Part shown: positions 25,594 through 33,571 of the stretch, piece by piece
Layout of the letters: each line of letters begins with the position of its first letter
Numbering within the stretch: position 1 is the first letter of the stretch
Assembly: GCA_964410285.1 (NCBI GenBank)
Contig: CAYPFR010000010.1
Coordinates: 8,343-72,342, forward strand
Length of the DNA: 64,000 nt
Origin: Fretibacter sp964410285
GTDB lineage: Bacteria; Pseudomonadota; Alphaproteobacteria; Caulobacterales; Maricaulaceae
Reading direction: 5' to 3'
Notes under the pieces: model-generated
Told to the model about the DNA's origin: nothing
Seen by the model: only the letters and a program-made list of their open reading frames with translations
The model's database searches: none
Translations under genes and position numbers: made by a program

Positions 25594-27074
25594 TAGTAGG
25601 TTCCTCTCGTTCCGCGCAGGCCGGACGTCGTTTTAACGCGGCGGCCCCTTGCATCGTCATTGTTTGCTGAGCCGCGCCCTGCTGGATGATAGGCGTAAGG
25701 CATGTAACCAATTCTGGCCCCAGTAGCGGCAAGCGCGCCTGACCAAAAACGGTCACCGTGGCCATCCGTCTCATTGTCGTTTGCAAAGACCGGCACACCA
25801 GAGGAGCCGCCAGATTTTTTGATTGAAAGAATATCCGACCTAAGAAGAGGATCTTCACCAATTTGGATTGTTTCCTCCTCATAACGCTCACGGTAAATGG
25901 TCGCCATTTCTAGCTTAGACGCCGCCGTGAAAGATATCCCGTGCACGCGTGTGCTGCCGTGCCTTTCTTGGGCGTCCTCGCAGACCGCCATCCCTAAGCC
26001 TGTCTCATCAATATTGGCGCGGGCCACTCTGTAGCGCTCCATAACGCGATCAAATTCCGCGTGCTGCCTTTTGAACGTCCAGCCTTCCATCACGATCACT
26101 TCGCGCTGGACTAAGACCCCATTAACGTCCTCATAAACCGTGATAACGCTCAAGTCTTTTTTGCGCGCAACATCCCATCCGACATAGCAGAACCCACCTA
26201 GATAATTTAACGGGCCAACAATGCTGTCGTCTGTTGTTGCGGTTGATACGTGCGCCGGACTAATCCAAGAGCCGCCGCCAGCAGACGGCACGACGTCCAG
26301 TTCTTCCCCTGCATCTTTGCCGTAATAACCGCGCACATCTTCAACAAATTGCACCTTGCCTTCCGGTGTAGGGGCTTCCCCCTTCATGAGACAAATGCGC
26401 TCATAAAGCCCGTCGTCAATAGCGTCTTGGAATGTTATTTTTAGATGAAGCCCTTTTTGCCGCTTAGCCTTGACGTCGTCCAAAAGCCTATTGAAGGGAT
26501 TATCCACACCATTGTGTGTAGAAATCACGACAACCTTGGCCCCCCAAATGACCATGGCCATGGCTGCCTTTACGAGTTCCGAAAGGTTATCAACGAAAGC
26601 GGCCTCATCGATAATTACTAGGCCCTGTTTACCGCGCAAGCTACGCGGCGCACTGGACAGCGCTTGTATCTTAAAGCCAGAAGCGAAGTTAATCCGGAAA
26701 GCGTTGATATCCTTGTCGCCGTCTTCGCTCTTATCTTTGAAAACATACTCATCAATGCTTGTGAGCCCTTGGCTAAAAATTTTAGCAAAGACGGCTGCAG
26801 CGTCCACAAACTCGCGCGTCATATCCATTGCATATGAAATATACATGACGTTCATGCCTTTAGCTTCCCGCGTAGCGCCAGCGCGAAGCACGGCATCAGC
26901 AGCCAAGGCCCAAGTTGCGCCAATGCGCCGAGACTTTTCAACAACGGTGAGCGCTATTTCGGAGACTGTTGTGAGAAGCTCTTGTTGATAGCCAAGAAGC
27001 AAATCGCCCGGAGGTAGCTCCTCCAATGCCTCCGCCGTATCCATATCAATATTATTGATTGGCATGGCAGACAT
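25593..27074 (-). CDS. Terminase large subunit (Mu gp28)
   Basis: 493 residues. ATPase domain with Walker A-like SRRIGAT (48-54) and Walker B LVIIDEAAF (about 152-160), then an RNase H-like nuclease whose first acidic residue is D301 (GWDVARKKD). Powers DNA packaging; in Mu-like phages it packages headful from integrated DNA. One-base overlaps on both sides. Confidence 0.94.
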   Translation of the reverse strand: MSAMPINNIDMDTAEALEELPPGDLLLGYQQELLTTVSEIALTVVEKSRRIGATWALAADAVLRAGATREAKGMNVMYISYAMDMTREFVDAAAVFAKIFSQGLTSIDEYVFKDKSEDGDKDINAFRINFASGFKIQALSSAPRSLRGKQGLVIIDEAAFVDNLSELVKAAMAMVIWGAKVVVISTHNGVDNPFNRLLDDVKAKRQKGLHLKITFQDAIDDGLYERICLMKGEAPTPEGKVQFVEDVRGYYGKDAGEELDVVPSAGGGSWISPAHVSTATTDDSIVGPLNYLGGFCYVGWDVARKKDLSVITVYEDVNGVLVQREVIVMEGWTFKRQHAEFDRVMERYRVARANIDETGLGMAVCEDAQERHGSTRVHGISFTAASKLEMATIYRERYEEETIQIGEDPLLRSDILSIKKSGGSSGVPVFANDNETDGHGDRFWSGALAATGARIGYMPYAYHPAGRGSANNDDARGRRVKTTSGLRGTRGTY

Positions 27075-27598
27075 TAGATCTCTTGCCCCAATACTTTAGC
27101 GCGAATGAAGTTGACAGTGTCTTTGCTCAAACCTTGCGCCGTGGCCGCACTGGCGGCATCTTCTGCAGCTGCCAATCGCGTCTCTTCCCTAATCTCGCGC
27201 GCAAGTTTCTTTTGACTTATACCCGCTCGGGCAAGGTCTGCGATCATGCGCCCCATTTTCACGCCGTCAACTTTGCTCGCATCAAACTCAAACTTTTGCA
27301 TGAGTTCAAAGAGCTTGGCTTGGAGCTGCCGGATCAGCGCATCATTAAGCTTGCCATCATCATCCGGAAACTCATTCGCCAAAAACTTGGCTTGTTCTGT
27401 GGCATTGCGGATCCGCGCGAGATTGAGTTTAAACTCACTCCCATACTTTGCGAGCGTGCTCTTGCTGATCTCAAAACCTTCCCCGTTCAGCCATGCCACC
27501 AGCCCGCGATAATCGCCAAAGCCGTTCTCTTTTAACTTGGCGTTAAGGCGCGTTTTAAGCGCCTCGTCCATGGTGTCGATTTTGGACGGTGGGGGCAT
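27074..27598 (-). CDS. DUF3486 protein (Mu gp27, small terminase-like)
   Basis: 174 residues of the DUF3486/gp27 family, thought to be the small terminase partner: PPPSKIDTMDEALKTRLNAK, the HTH-like GEGFEISKSTLAKYGSEFK, and a helical remainder. It overlaps the large terminase by one base. Confidence 0.9.
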   Translation of the reverse strand: MPPPSKIDTMDEALKTRLNAKLKENGFGDYRGLVAWLNGEGFEISKSTLAKYGSEFKLNLARIRNATEQAKFLANEFPDDDGKLNDALIRQLQAKLFELMQKFEFDASKVDGVKMGRMIADLARAGISQKKLAREIREETRLAAAEDAASAATAQGLSKDTVNFIRAKVLGQEI

Positions 27599-27601
27599 AG
27601 C

Positions 27602-27919
27602 CTAAAAATACTCGCCGGGATGATTGATTGACTTCGGGCACGGAATATCGCCCTCCACAAGCTCAACGCCCAAAGAGGTAATCTTATAATATTGGACGCC
27701 GTTTTCCTTAGACACATCGAGAAACCTTTTTCCCTCTAGGAAGGCCGCCTCATTGCGAAGCTCTTTAACGCTAGCCTCAAACTCCAGATCATTTAGAACC
27801 CTGAACATGAGCTGCTCATCCACGCCGGTGTCCCGCGCCGTGTCTGCGACAGCGAGGATCCGATAACGAAGGTTTCTGCGGCGTGCTACCGCCAGAGTTT
27901 TTTCCAATTGAGCGTCCAT
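27602..27919 (-). CDS. Mu gp26-like winged-helix protein
   Basis: 105 residues with winged-helix character (RYRILAVADTARDTGVDEQL ... YYKITSLGVELVEGDI). It has the position of Mu gp26, between the membrane protein and gp27. DNA binding is inferred from fold and place. Confidence 0.65.
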   Translation of the reverse strand: MDAQLEKTLAVARRRNLRYRILAVADTARDTGVDEQLMFRVLNDLEFEASVKELRNEAAFLEGKRFLDVSKENGVQYYKITSLGVELVEGDIPCPKSINHPGEYF

Positions 27920-27923
27920 TTTA

Positions 27924-28439
27924 TTACCCTTTGCTGGCCACAGTTTCGCGCGTGTTAGAGATTAGCTCATAGATCGCCTCAAGACGGGCGTCTGTCTTTT
28001 GAGCAAACTTATCAATCTTGCCGTCAAGCTGGCTAAAGCCGCGCACCCAATCGTCCCGGTGGACATATTCAACTGGAAGGCGCTCTAGTAGATCTCGGAA
28101 GTCAGCTTCTAGTTTTTCGCGTTTTCTCACGCCCGTTTTCAAATCCTCGCGAAGGCGATCAAGCCGCTCATTGTCGAGGGCTGAATTTTTATCGACTGCG
28201 TCTTTGAATTTTTCAGCCAGCGTATTGTTGGCCGCCTTAAACTCATTTGCAATAGCTTCTACTTTTTGATCGAAGAGATCTACGCGAGCGGCAAAATTGC
28301 TCACAATCAGCTTATAAACGAGACCCAACATACCCCCAATAATTGCCGTGAGGAGGCTTACGCCAATGCCGACAACTTTCCAATCCAGCCCGAGCCAAGG
28401 ATCCGCGGCGGAAGCCGCCTGCATAAACATTCCAATCAT
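27924..28439 (-). CDS. Membrane coiled-coil protein (DUF2730, Mu gp25-like)
   Basis: 171 residues: one transmembrane helix (about 23-48) then a long charged coiled coil. Such DUF2730 proteins follow the lysis genes in Mu-like phages; their role is unknown. Starts by ATGA overlap with the spanin lipoprotein gene. Confidence 0.72.
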   Translation of the reverse strand: MIGMFMQAASAADPWLGLDWKVVGIGVSLLTAIIGGMLGLVYKLIVSNFAARVDLFDQKVEAIANEFKAANNTLAEKFKDAVDKNSALDNERLDRLREDLKTGVRKREKLEADFRDLLERLPVEYVHRDDWVRGFSQLDGKIDKFAQKTDARLEAIYELISNTRETVASKG

Positions 28440-28735
28440 GATCCCGCTGCCTCAACACCGAGCTCTTTAGCCTTTTCACACCCAGCCTTTACACTGTCGC
28501 GCAACCGATAGCTTGAGGCTAAGAGATCAAAGACCGGCGACGAGGGCGGCAGAAATTGGAGATCGTCCGCCGCGCGCTCACGCATTTCCGCGTCCCACGG
28601 CTCAATCTCGGGGCAAATATACTCCTTTTCCGTAACACGCTTAGTCTTCGTCGTTGCGCAAGCGTTCAAGGACATCGTCGCGAGTGCGAGGCCCATTAAC
28701 ATTAGCACGGTGCATGGCGTCAGCAATTTCCGCAT
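28436..28735 (-). CDS. Outer-membrane spanin lipoprotein (Rz1-like)
   Basis: 99 residues with a lipoprotein signal peptide ending at lipobox SLNAC (Cys26) and a short periplasmic part. Its first 95 bases are nested in another frame inside the inner-membrane spanin gene, the classical Rz/Rz1 arrangement. With its partner it would fuse inner and outer membranes in the last step of lysis. Confidence 0.75.
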   Translation of the reverse strand: MRKLLTPCTVLMLMGLALATMSLNACATTKTKRVTEKEYICPEIEPWDAEMRERAADDLQFLPPSSPVFDLLASSYRLRDSVKAGCEKAKELGVEAAGS

Positions 28736-28934
28736 GATCGTTTCCTTCTTTGACTGCGCGCTCTAGCCGTTCAATATCAGCCTCGGCACGCTCTTCCTTC
28801 TTCCCTTTACGATAAGCGGCCTTGCGCATGCCAACTACCGCCATAAAAATTGCGGAGACGATTACCACGCCCGCAATGACAGCTCCGCCAGCGCGCCGAA
28901 AGCGAGCCGCGATCCAAGCACTAGCTATAGACAT
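28641..28934 (-). CDS. Inner-membrane spanin (Rz-like)
   Basis: 97 residues: one N-terminal transmembrane helix (AVIAGVVIVSAIFMAVVGM) then a charged helical periplasmic stretch, the i-spanin layout. The start at 28934 lies next to the endolysin stop; GAGGG stands upstream. Overlaps the lipoprotein gene out of frame. Confidence 0.72.
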   Translation of the reverse strand: MSIASAWIAARFRRAGGAVIAGVVIVSAIFMAVVGMRKAAYRKGKKEERAEADIERLERAVKEGNDHAEIADAMHRANVNGPRTRDDVLERLRNDED

Positions 28935-28936
28935 CA

Positions 28937-29881
28937 CTAGCGGAGCCCTCGCTGCCAATCATCCCGGCGCGCTCGGCGCACCAAAACGAAAGCCATTACG
29001 GCTACCAACGCACCCGCGCCGATTGAGCCATAAATCCAGAGAGATAAATTTGAAAAAATTGTGGCCGCCTCGCCCGTTGCCTCGGCAGCTTCGGTCACAG
29101 ACTTTACGGCTGCGCCCGCACTATCAGCGGCAAGCTTTGCCTGATCGGCAACAGACTTAACAACGCCAACTGTGGCCGCGACAGTAACAACGCCCGAGCC
29201 CGCCTGTCCGGCAGCCGTAGCCTTCATTGTTCGGGAAGCCTCCAGAGTTGGGCGGATCTCACTTTCACTTGGAGCAACGCTCTCAAGATTAACTGGAGAG
29301 TTGGAGGGAATATCCATGGCCTTAATTTTCTCGGCATCGTCCAGCGAGTTGTAAGGCGTTTTGTCATAGTAACCGTGCAGGAATACCCGGCTCTCCGCGA
29401 TACGACGAGCCTCCAGCGCGCGAGAAGTGACTTTGCGTTTGCGCCCGCTCTTGCGGTCCGTAATCGTGATTTTATTCCAAAGTAGAAAAGCACTAGCCGC
29501 GCCAGCTTCATCGCGATTTAAGAAACGCCGCAGAACGGTAGATGTCAAAAGCCCCGGCATTACTTTGCCGCTTTTCGCGCGGCCCCCCATACCGATATTG
29601 AAAGCCAAGAGGACAAGGGCGTCAAACTGATTTTGAGTTGGCCTTACGCCTGCGTTAGCGCAAGCGGAAATCACGCCCGCTTCAAAATTGTAGAGATCAT
29701 CTGTTAGCAGCTCACGAATTTCCCCGGGAGAAAGATCCGCCGCCCTTAGCCTGTCCATTTCATGTTTGCGAATGAGGTGCCCGATCCCAATCGTCCAGTG
29801 CCCAGCTGCATCTTTGTATGCGCGGCTGCGGGACCCTTCAAGTATGGTGAGCAGGAGGCGGCCCTGTGGGGATAAGTTCAT
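28937..29881 (-). CDS. Endolysin, GH24 lysozyme with C-terminal membrane anchor
   Basis: 314 residues. The T4-type lysozyme triad is clear in the first 25 residues: Glu in LEGSRS, Asp in YKDAAG, Thr in HWTIGIGH; LLAFNIGMGG is the second family block. After the 160-residue enzyme comes a 150-residue extension with an Ala/Val-rich segment and a near-terminal transmembrane helix (IYGSIGAGALVAVMAFVLV) then basic residues. No N-terminal signal is present. ATG at 29881 is preferred over an in-frame GTG at 29911. A late-promoter-type palindrome lies about 67-80 bases upstream. Confidence 0.88.
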   Translation of the reverse strand: MNLSPQGRLLLTILEGSRSRAYKDAAGHWTIGIGHLIRKHEMDRLRAADLSPGEIRELLTDDLYNFEAGVISACANAGVRPTQNQFDALVLLAFNIGMGGRAKSGKVMPGLLTSTVLRRFLNRDEAGAASAFLLWNKITITDRKSGRKRKVTSRALEARRIAESRVFLHGYYDKTPYNSLDDAEKIKAMDIPSNSPVNLESVAPSESEIRPTLEASRTMKATAAGQAGSGVVTVAATVGVVKSVADQAKLAADSAGAAVKSVTEAAEATGEAATIFSNLSLWIYGSIGAGALVAVMAFVLVRRARRDDWQRGLR

Positions 29882-29943
29882 GTCTGGCTCTGTCGTTGTG
29901 CTTGGATGCACAAAGAGAGTTAGACGGCGGGCGGATATGTTGG

Positions 29944-29962
29944 ACGAGGGACAGTTGTCCCC
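29944..29962 (-). promoter_or_regulatory. Late operator/promoter element, copy 1 (before endolysin gene)
   Basis: ACGAGGGACAGTTGTCCCC with the palindrome GGGACA-GT-TGTCCC at 29948-29961; identical over 19 bases to the element at 22441-22459. It lies just past the Mor-like gene and before the endolysin, the site of Plys in Mu. Confidence 0.65.
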
Positions 29963-29971
29963 TGCAAGGGA

Positions 29972-30379
29972 TTATTGAGAAAATAGGTCGGGGTGTTTTT
30001 TTTCTTCGCGCATCCGGGCGCGGACGCGTTTAACAGTGCGCACACAAACGCCGCATTGTCCAGCCACTTGGGAATTGCTAGCGCCGGTTTCTATAACGGT
30101 GATTATTTTTGCCCGCAAGGCGCGGTGTTGCTGCGCCATGTTTCCAATGGGGCCCAATGGTATTTCAAGATCACCGGCCCCAAAGGCCTGAATGATTTTT
30201 TCGGCGGCTTCCAAGCCCACGATCATAGCCAGCTTCGTACCGCTGGCGCGGTGCGGTACTGTCACCTTGCGCCCGCCGCGCGCCTTGGCAAGTGTTAGCG
30301 CAGCGGGAAGCCCAGCGGCTTCCGCGATTAGAGCCAAGGTCGGCGGGAGATCTGGCGCGCTATCTAAGTTCACGCTCAA
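29972..30379 (-). CDS. mor: Mor/C-like transcription activator
   Basis: 135 residues. A helical N-terminal dimerisation part (LALIAEAAGLPAALTLAKAR, then GGRKVTVPH) is followed by a helix-turn-helix (ETGASNSQVAGQCGVCVRTVKRVR), the Mor/C family order. In Mu such proteins turn on middle and late genes. Only one such gene is seen, so it may serve the late palindromic elements alone. It overlaps GemA by 20 bases. Family call moderate. Confidence 0.68.
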   Translation of the reverse strand: MSVNLDSAPDLPPTLALIAEAAGLPAALTLAKARGGRKVTVPHRASGTKLAMIVGLEAAEKIIQAFGAGDLEIPLGPIGNMAQQHRALRAKIITVIETGASNSQVAGQCGVCVRTVKRVRARMREEKKHPDLFSQ

Positions 30380-30782
30380 GCCCCTCTCGTTTGATCCAAT
30401 CGGTTAAGCCCTCAATGACGGGATTACATTGGGCGGGCGTAAGCCACTCCGCCCGCTCGCGGCCTGTCATGCGTTTGACGTAGCCGTCCGGGTGACGCGC
30501 CGTGACAACGTCAGCCTTTCGCAATATTCCCCAAAGCACATAGATTTTACGGGCTTGACCAGTCTTGGCTGGCTCTCTCCAATCGGGATCCTTTTTCGGA
30601 TCGGGCGCATCTTTGGGGCCATAGTCTTTTTCCATGACAGAGACGCAGCGCTCAACGGCGGCCCAGCTAATACCCTTGGCGCTCTCCTTGCCCGTTTCCC
30701 CCAAGAGGATCGCCTTGAAAGCCCGATCGTCCACATTGCACTTTTTCTTAACGCCGTAGAGTTTTGCGTGAGGGGAGCTCAT
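30360..30782 (-). CDS. gemA: GemA-like regulator (Mu gp16, DUF1018)
   Basis: 140 residues of the GemA/DUF1018 family: AKLYGVKKKCNVDDRAFKAI, ARKIYVLWGILRKADVV and PDGYVKRMTG. In Mu, GemA influences host gene expression and DNA topology. Coupled by ATGA to the upstream small gene. Confidence 0.88.
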   Translation of the reverse strand: MSSPHAKLYGVKKKCNVDDRAFKAILLGETGKESAKGISWAAVERCVSVMEKDYGPKDAPDPKKDPDWREPAKTGQARKIYVLWGILRKADVVTARHPDGYVKRMTGRERAEWLTPAQCNPVIEGLTDWIKREGLERELR

Positions 30783-31021
30783 ATCAAACCATTTTCATCA
30801 AGTGTGACCGCGATGGCTTTCTCTATTATTTCAAGATTATTATTGATTTCCACGTCAAGATCACGAGCTGCCTCACAGAGAAAATAGTCAAAATCTTCGT
30901 AGAGGATGGACATGTCTCTTTGAAATTCATCAGCTGCCTTGATCAACCGAGCGACACGTACCTTTGCCATGCGCGCTGCAATTTTTGGTGACCATTCTTT
31001 GAGACATATTTCTTTGCTCAT
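30779..31021 (-). CDS. Small early-region protein, 80 aa
   Basis: 80 residues, helical, with a basic first half (WSPKIAARMAKVRVARLIKA) and an acidic second half. Not recognised. ATGA overlaps on both sides place it firmly in the translated operon before gemA. Confidence 0.6.
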   Translation of the reverse strand: MSKEICLKEWSPKIAARMAKVRVARLIKAADEFQRDMSILYEDFDYFLCEAARDLDVEINNNLEIIEKAIAVTLDENGLI

Positions 31022-31254
31022 GATTTCCCCCGCGAGACAGTAATACGGAGCGAGCCAAATAATAGGTTTAGCATCACAGTCTTCCCGCCAATGTTGACAC
31101 CAATGCTATACTTCCAGCCTCCGCCGAACCGTGGGCTTGCGCCCGTCGTTAAGTTGCGCGGATTTAATGGCGCACTAGATAGAGAACCGTGCCAATTGTA
31201 GCCCTTTTGCCAAGGCCAACGGCTCGCCGTTATTTTATACTTTCCAATTTTCAT
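31018..31254 (-). CDS. Small early-region protein, 78 aa
   Basis: 78 residues, basic, beta-rich and rich in Gly, Trp and Ser (WPWQKGYNWHGSLSS, FGGGWKYSIGVNIGGKTVML). Not recognised. ATGA overlaps with both neighbours support translation. Confidence 0.58.
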   Translation of the reverse strand: MKIGKYKITASRWPWQKGYNWHGSLSSAPLNPRNLTTGASPRFGGGWKYSIGVNIGGKTVMLNLLFGSLRITVSRGKS

Positions 31255-31460
31255 ATCTTATCCTCCAAATCTTGTTTAATCCGCCGCTCCGTAGCCATGA
31301 GCTCGTGCAGCGCTTCTTGTAATTGAAATTGCATGCGGCGCTTTCGGCCTACCCGGGCGCTCCGGGCATTTGCCAAAGCCTCGCGATATTTATTGCGCGC
31401 AGCGATAACGTCCGCATGAGTGTCAATCTGAAACTGTAGGGAAGAGCCAAAGCGGGACAC
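31251..31460 (-). CDS. Small early-region protein, 69 aa
   Basis: 69 residues, almost wholly helical and basic with a coiled-coil look (NKYREALANARSARVGRKRR). Not recognised. Starts one base after the upstream stop and overlaps the next gene by ATGA. Confidence 0.58.
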   Translation of the reverse strand: MSRFGSSLQFQIDTHADVIAARNKYREALANARSARVGRKRRMQFQLQEALHELMATERRIKQDLEDKI

Positions 31461-31461
31461 A

Positions 31462-31704
31462 TCAAGTCCTCCGCCGTCTCAGCCACGTTAAACGCTTGGC
31501 CACCTCAATGCTCTCAATCAGCGGGTAACTAAAGCCCCTTGTTTTATTGAGCTCGTAAGATATTTGTGAAGACGACAATCCACGATCTCTCAGGCTCCAC
31601 ATTCGCAGGCTTTCCGCAACGGTTAGCGAGGCTTTCGCTTTGGACGCCGGATCCGTTTTGGGCTCGCATGGTGCATGGCAGAGCGAATTAGCGGCGGCGC
31701 TCAT
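31462..31704 (-). CDS. Small early-region protein, HTH-like, 80 aa
   Basis: 80 residues; the segment SLRMWSLRDRGLSSSQISYE resembles the first helices of a helix-turn-helix, so a DNA-binding role is possible. Overlaps the upstream gene by ATGA. Confidence 0.58.
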   Translation of the reverse strand: MSAAANSLCHAPCEPKTDPASKAKASLTVAESLRMWSLRDRGLSSSQISYELNKTRGFSYPLIESIEVAKRLTWLRRRRT

Positions 31705-31967
31705 GTGGCACCGCCCGTAGCCTGATTACGAAAATAGGCTTCCATATCATCGGCGACTTTAAAGGCCGATCTGATTTGATCATCCCCCGGACTTTGAGGC
31801 TCGGAGTGAAGCGTAATAGCATTGGCTTTGGCTGCCTCTTGCTGCGCGAGAGCATCTTGTCCCATACGCTTATATGCCCATGCACGAAGCAAATGCGGCG
31901 CGGCAGGATCACGTCCCAAGAGTGTAAAAAACGGCTCGTCGGCACGAGGAAGGCTTGGATCAAACAT
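31701..31967 (-). CDS. Small early-region protein, 88 aa
   Basis: 88 residues, with a short TPR-like stretch (HLLRAWAYKRMGQDALAQQE). Not recognised. It overlaps its upstream neighbour by one base and its downstream neighbour by four. Confidence 0.58.
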   Translation of the reverse strand: MFDPSLPRADEPFFTLLGRDPAAPHLLRAWAYKRMGQDALAQQEAAKANAITLHSEPQSPGDDQIRSAFKVADDMEAYFRNQATGGAT

Positions 31968-32197
31968 TAGTCAGCTCCTATTGGTTTAGGTTCAGTTTCA
32001 ATTAGGTTTTGGATGGCGGCGCTGTGGCGCTGCATGACTTCCAGCGCCGCCGTTGTTTCTGGGGCGGAGACGCCATAAAATTTTATCTTGCGGTGAAAAT
32101 CAGTAGTGGCCTTGGCAAGCTGGGACGCTAGATCAAGCGCTTGTCTAGCCTGCTGAATTAGAGCCGCATTAGCTTTAGTATTTGGATCATCAAACAT
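31967..32197 (-). CDS. Small early-region protein, 76 aa
   Basis: 76 residues, helical (ALIQQARQALDLASQLAKAT). Not recognised. It lies 2 bases after the upstream stop and shares a base with the next start. Confidence 0.58.
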   Translation of the reverse strand: MFDDPNTKANAALIQQARQALDLASQLAKATTDFHRKIKFYGVSAPETTAALEVMQRHSAAIQNLIETEPKPIGAD

Positions 32198-32199
32198 AA

Positions 32200-32412
32200 T
32201 TATCTTTCCTCCTCATTCGTGGATTTGAGAAGGCGGCGCGCATGATCTCCGCATTGCTTCATTTTTCGCCATGCCTGCGCGCGGGCGCTGCCGAAGCGAG
32301 AAGTGATGTAAAGATCTTGATATTCCGCGCGCGTATCTCGCTCGGCGCGGGCCAAATCAGAAAGCGCATTTCGCAGCTCAACGATCTCCTCGCTGTGTCC
32401 ACGGTTATCCAT
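32200..32412 (-). CDS. Small early-region protein, 70 aa
   Basis: 70 residues, charged and helical (IVELRNALSDLARAERDTRA). Not recognised. Overlaps the DUF3850 gene by 8 bases. Confidence 0.58.
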   Translation of the reverse strand: MDNRGHSEEIVELRNALSDLARAERDTRAEYQDLYITSRFGSARAQAWRKMKQCGDHARRLLKSTNEEER

Positions 32413-32914
32413 GAGCGGAACCTTCCGGGCTTAATTTGAGATCTACGGGGAGGCTCTCAATGGCGAGCATTTTGGCGGCGTTCTCATTGGTAAATCGCAG
32501 AAGCTTGACGGCGGCAGAGGCCTTGACCGTCCCAATAGGGTCGCCAGAATTGAGCGCACGCAAAACTTCCGTCCCGGCCTTTTGGTAGCGCGTGAGCATA
32601 TCCTTTAAATCCTCAAACCGTTTTGGAAGGCCAACAGGATCCTCAAGTGTGAAGGCTATATGACCCGGCTCAACACCATATTGCCCGCCTCCTAACACCC
32701 ACCCAATTTGGCGCGTGACGGGCTTTGGGGTGCGCCCGTTTTCATCCCTGCCGCGTTGTCCCGGGGGTTGATCGGGATCCCAAAAGTAGAGCTCCACGAA
32801 ATCGCCGCGTTGAAAGAGGCGATCATTTTTGCGGACCTCAAAGGGTTTCAGATTATCGCGCACAGCGTAAAATGCCGCTGGATGGGTTTTTAACCTATGG
32901 GTGACGGCGGTCAT
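32405..32914 (-). CDS. DUF3850 (ASCH-like) domain protein
   Basis: 169 residues. The first ~80 match DUF3850, an ASCH/PUA-like RNA-binding fold: THRLKTHPAAFYAVRDNLKP, FEVRKNDRLFQRGDFVELY, then VLGGGQYGVEPGHIAF. The helical C-terminal half is unknown. The start at 32914 is set by ATGA overlap with the small gene upstream; an in-frame start 7 codons earlier is less likely. Confidence 0.75.
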   Translation of the reverse strand: MTAVTHRLKTHPAAFYAVRDNLKPFEVRKNDRLFQRGDFVELYFWDPDQPPGQRGRDENGRTPKPVTRQIGWVLGGGQYGVEPGHIAFTLEDPVGLPKRFEDLKDMLTRYQKAGTEVLRALNSGDPIGTVKASAAVKLLRFTNENAAKMLAIESLPVDLKLSPEGSAHG

Positions 32915-33060
32915 TGCGCAGCCTTTCCAGCCCAATAGACGGCGCTTAGGCCAGCTATCAAACTCTCTTCGAGAATAGAGTGCACCAAGTCCGGATCCGG
33001 CTCGCCGACAAGGTCAACGTTTGTATGAGCTCCGAATAATTCTAAAACTTCATCTGGCAT
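32911..33060 (-). CDS. Small protein, 49 aa
   Basis: 49 residues, acidic first half then a hydrophobic helix (SLIAGLSAVYWAGKAA). AAGGAGG stands 5 bases before the ATG at 33060, 10 bases after the XRE gene stop, which decides this start over longer readings inside the XRE gene. Unknown function. Confidence 0.65.
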   Translation of the reverse strand: MPDEVLELFGAHTNVDLVGEPDPDLVHSILEESLIAGLSAVYWAGKAAQ

Positions 33061-33070
33061 CACGGCCTCC

Positions 33071-33526
33071 TTAACTGAGCGGTAAAAGGTCGCCATCGTC
33101 TTCCCCGACCATGACGCGGGCCATACCCAATAGTGAGCGGCGTTTGATGAGGGGAAGGCGCGCGAGCGCTTTGGCAAATGAGACGCCGTCTGAGCTGTTA
33201 ATAAAAGCAATCACGCTCTCCGTCTCTGGCGTAGCCTCATCATCCGCAAAGAGCCCGTCTTCTAAGCCCTCAAAAAAGAAGCTTATCGGCACACTCAAAA
33301 CTTGGCTTAATTTCCAAACCCGGCTCGCGCCAACGCGGTTGGTTCCGCGTTCATATTTTTGGACTTGTTGGAAGGTAACGCCGAGCGCCTCGCCAAGATT
33401 GTCTTGGCTCATTTTCAAAACCTGTCGCCTCACGCGGATCCGCGCGCCGACATGGGCGTCAACCGCATTGGCTGCGCGCGGTCCAATCTTGTCATTCGTT
33501 TTTTGTGGAGGTGTATTGGTAAGCAT
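33071..33526 (-). CDS. XRE-family helix-turn-helix regulator
   Basis: 151 residues; a standard XRE HTH at about 26-85 (IRVRRQVLKMSQDNLGEALG, VTFQQVQKYERGTNRVGASR) and an acidic C-terminal tail. It lies in the middle of the early operon, after Gam, and is distinct from the main repressor. Confidence 0.87.
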   Translation of the reverse strand: MLTNTPPQKTNDKIGPRAANAVDAHVGARIRVRRQVLKMSQDNLGEALGVTFQQVQKYERGTNRVGASRVWKLSQVLSVPISFFFEGLEDGLFADDEATPETESVIAFINSSDGVSFAKALARLPLIKRRSLLGMARVMVGEDDGDLLPLS

Positions 33527-33571
33527 CGCTTTATCCCTGTTGTTGTGCGCCCGCCAGCGCGTGAATGTTGA

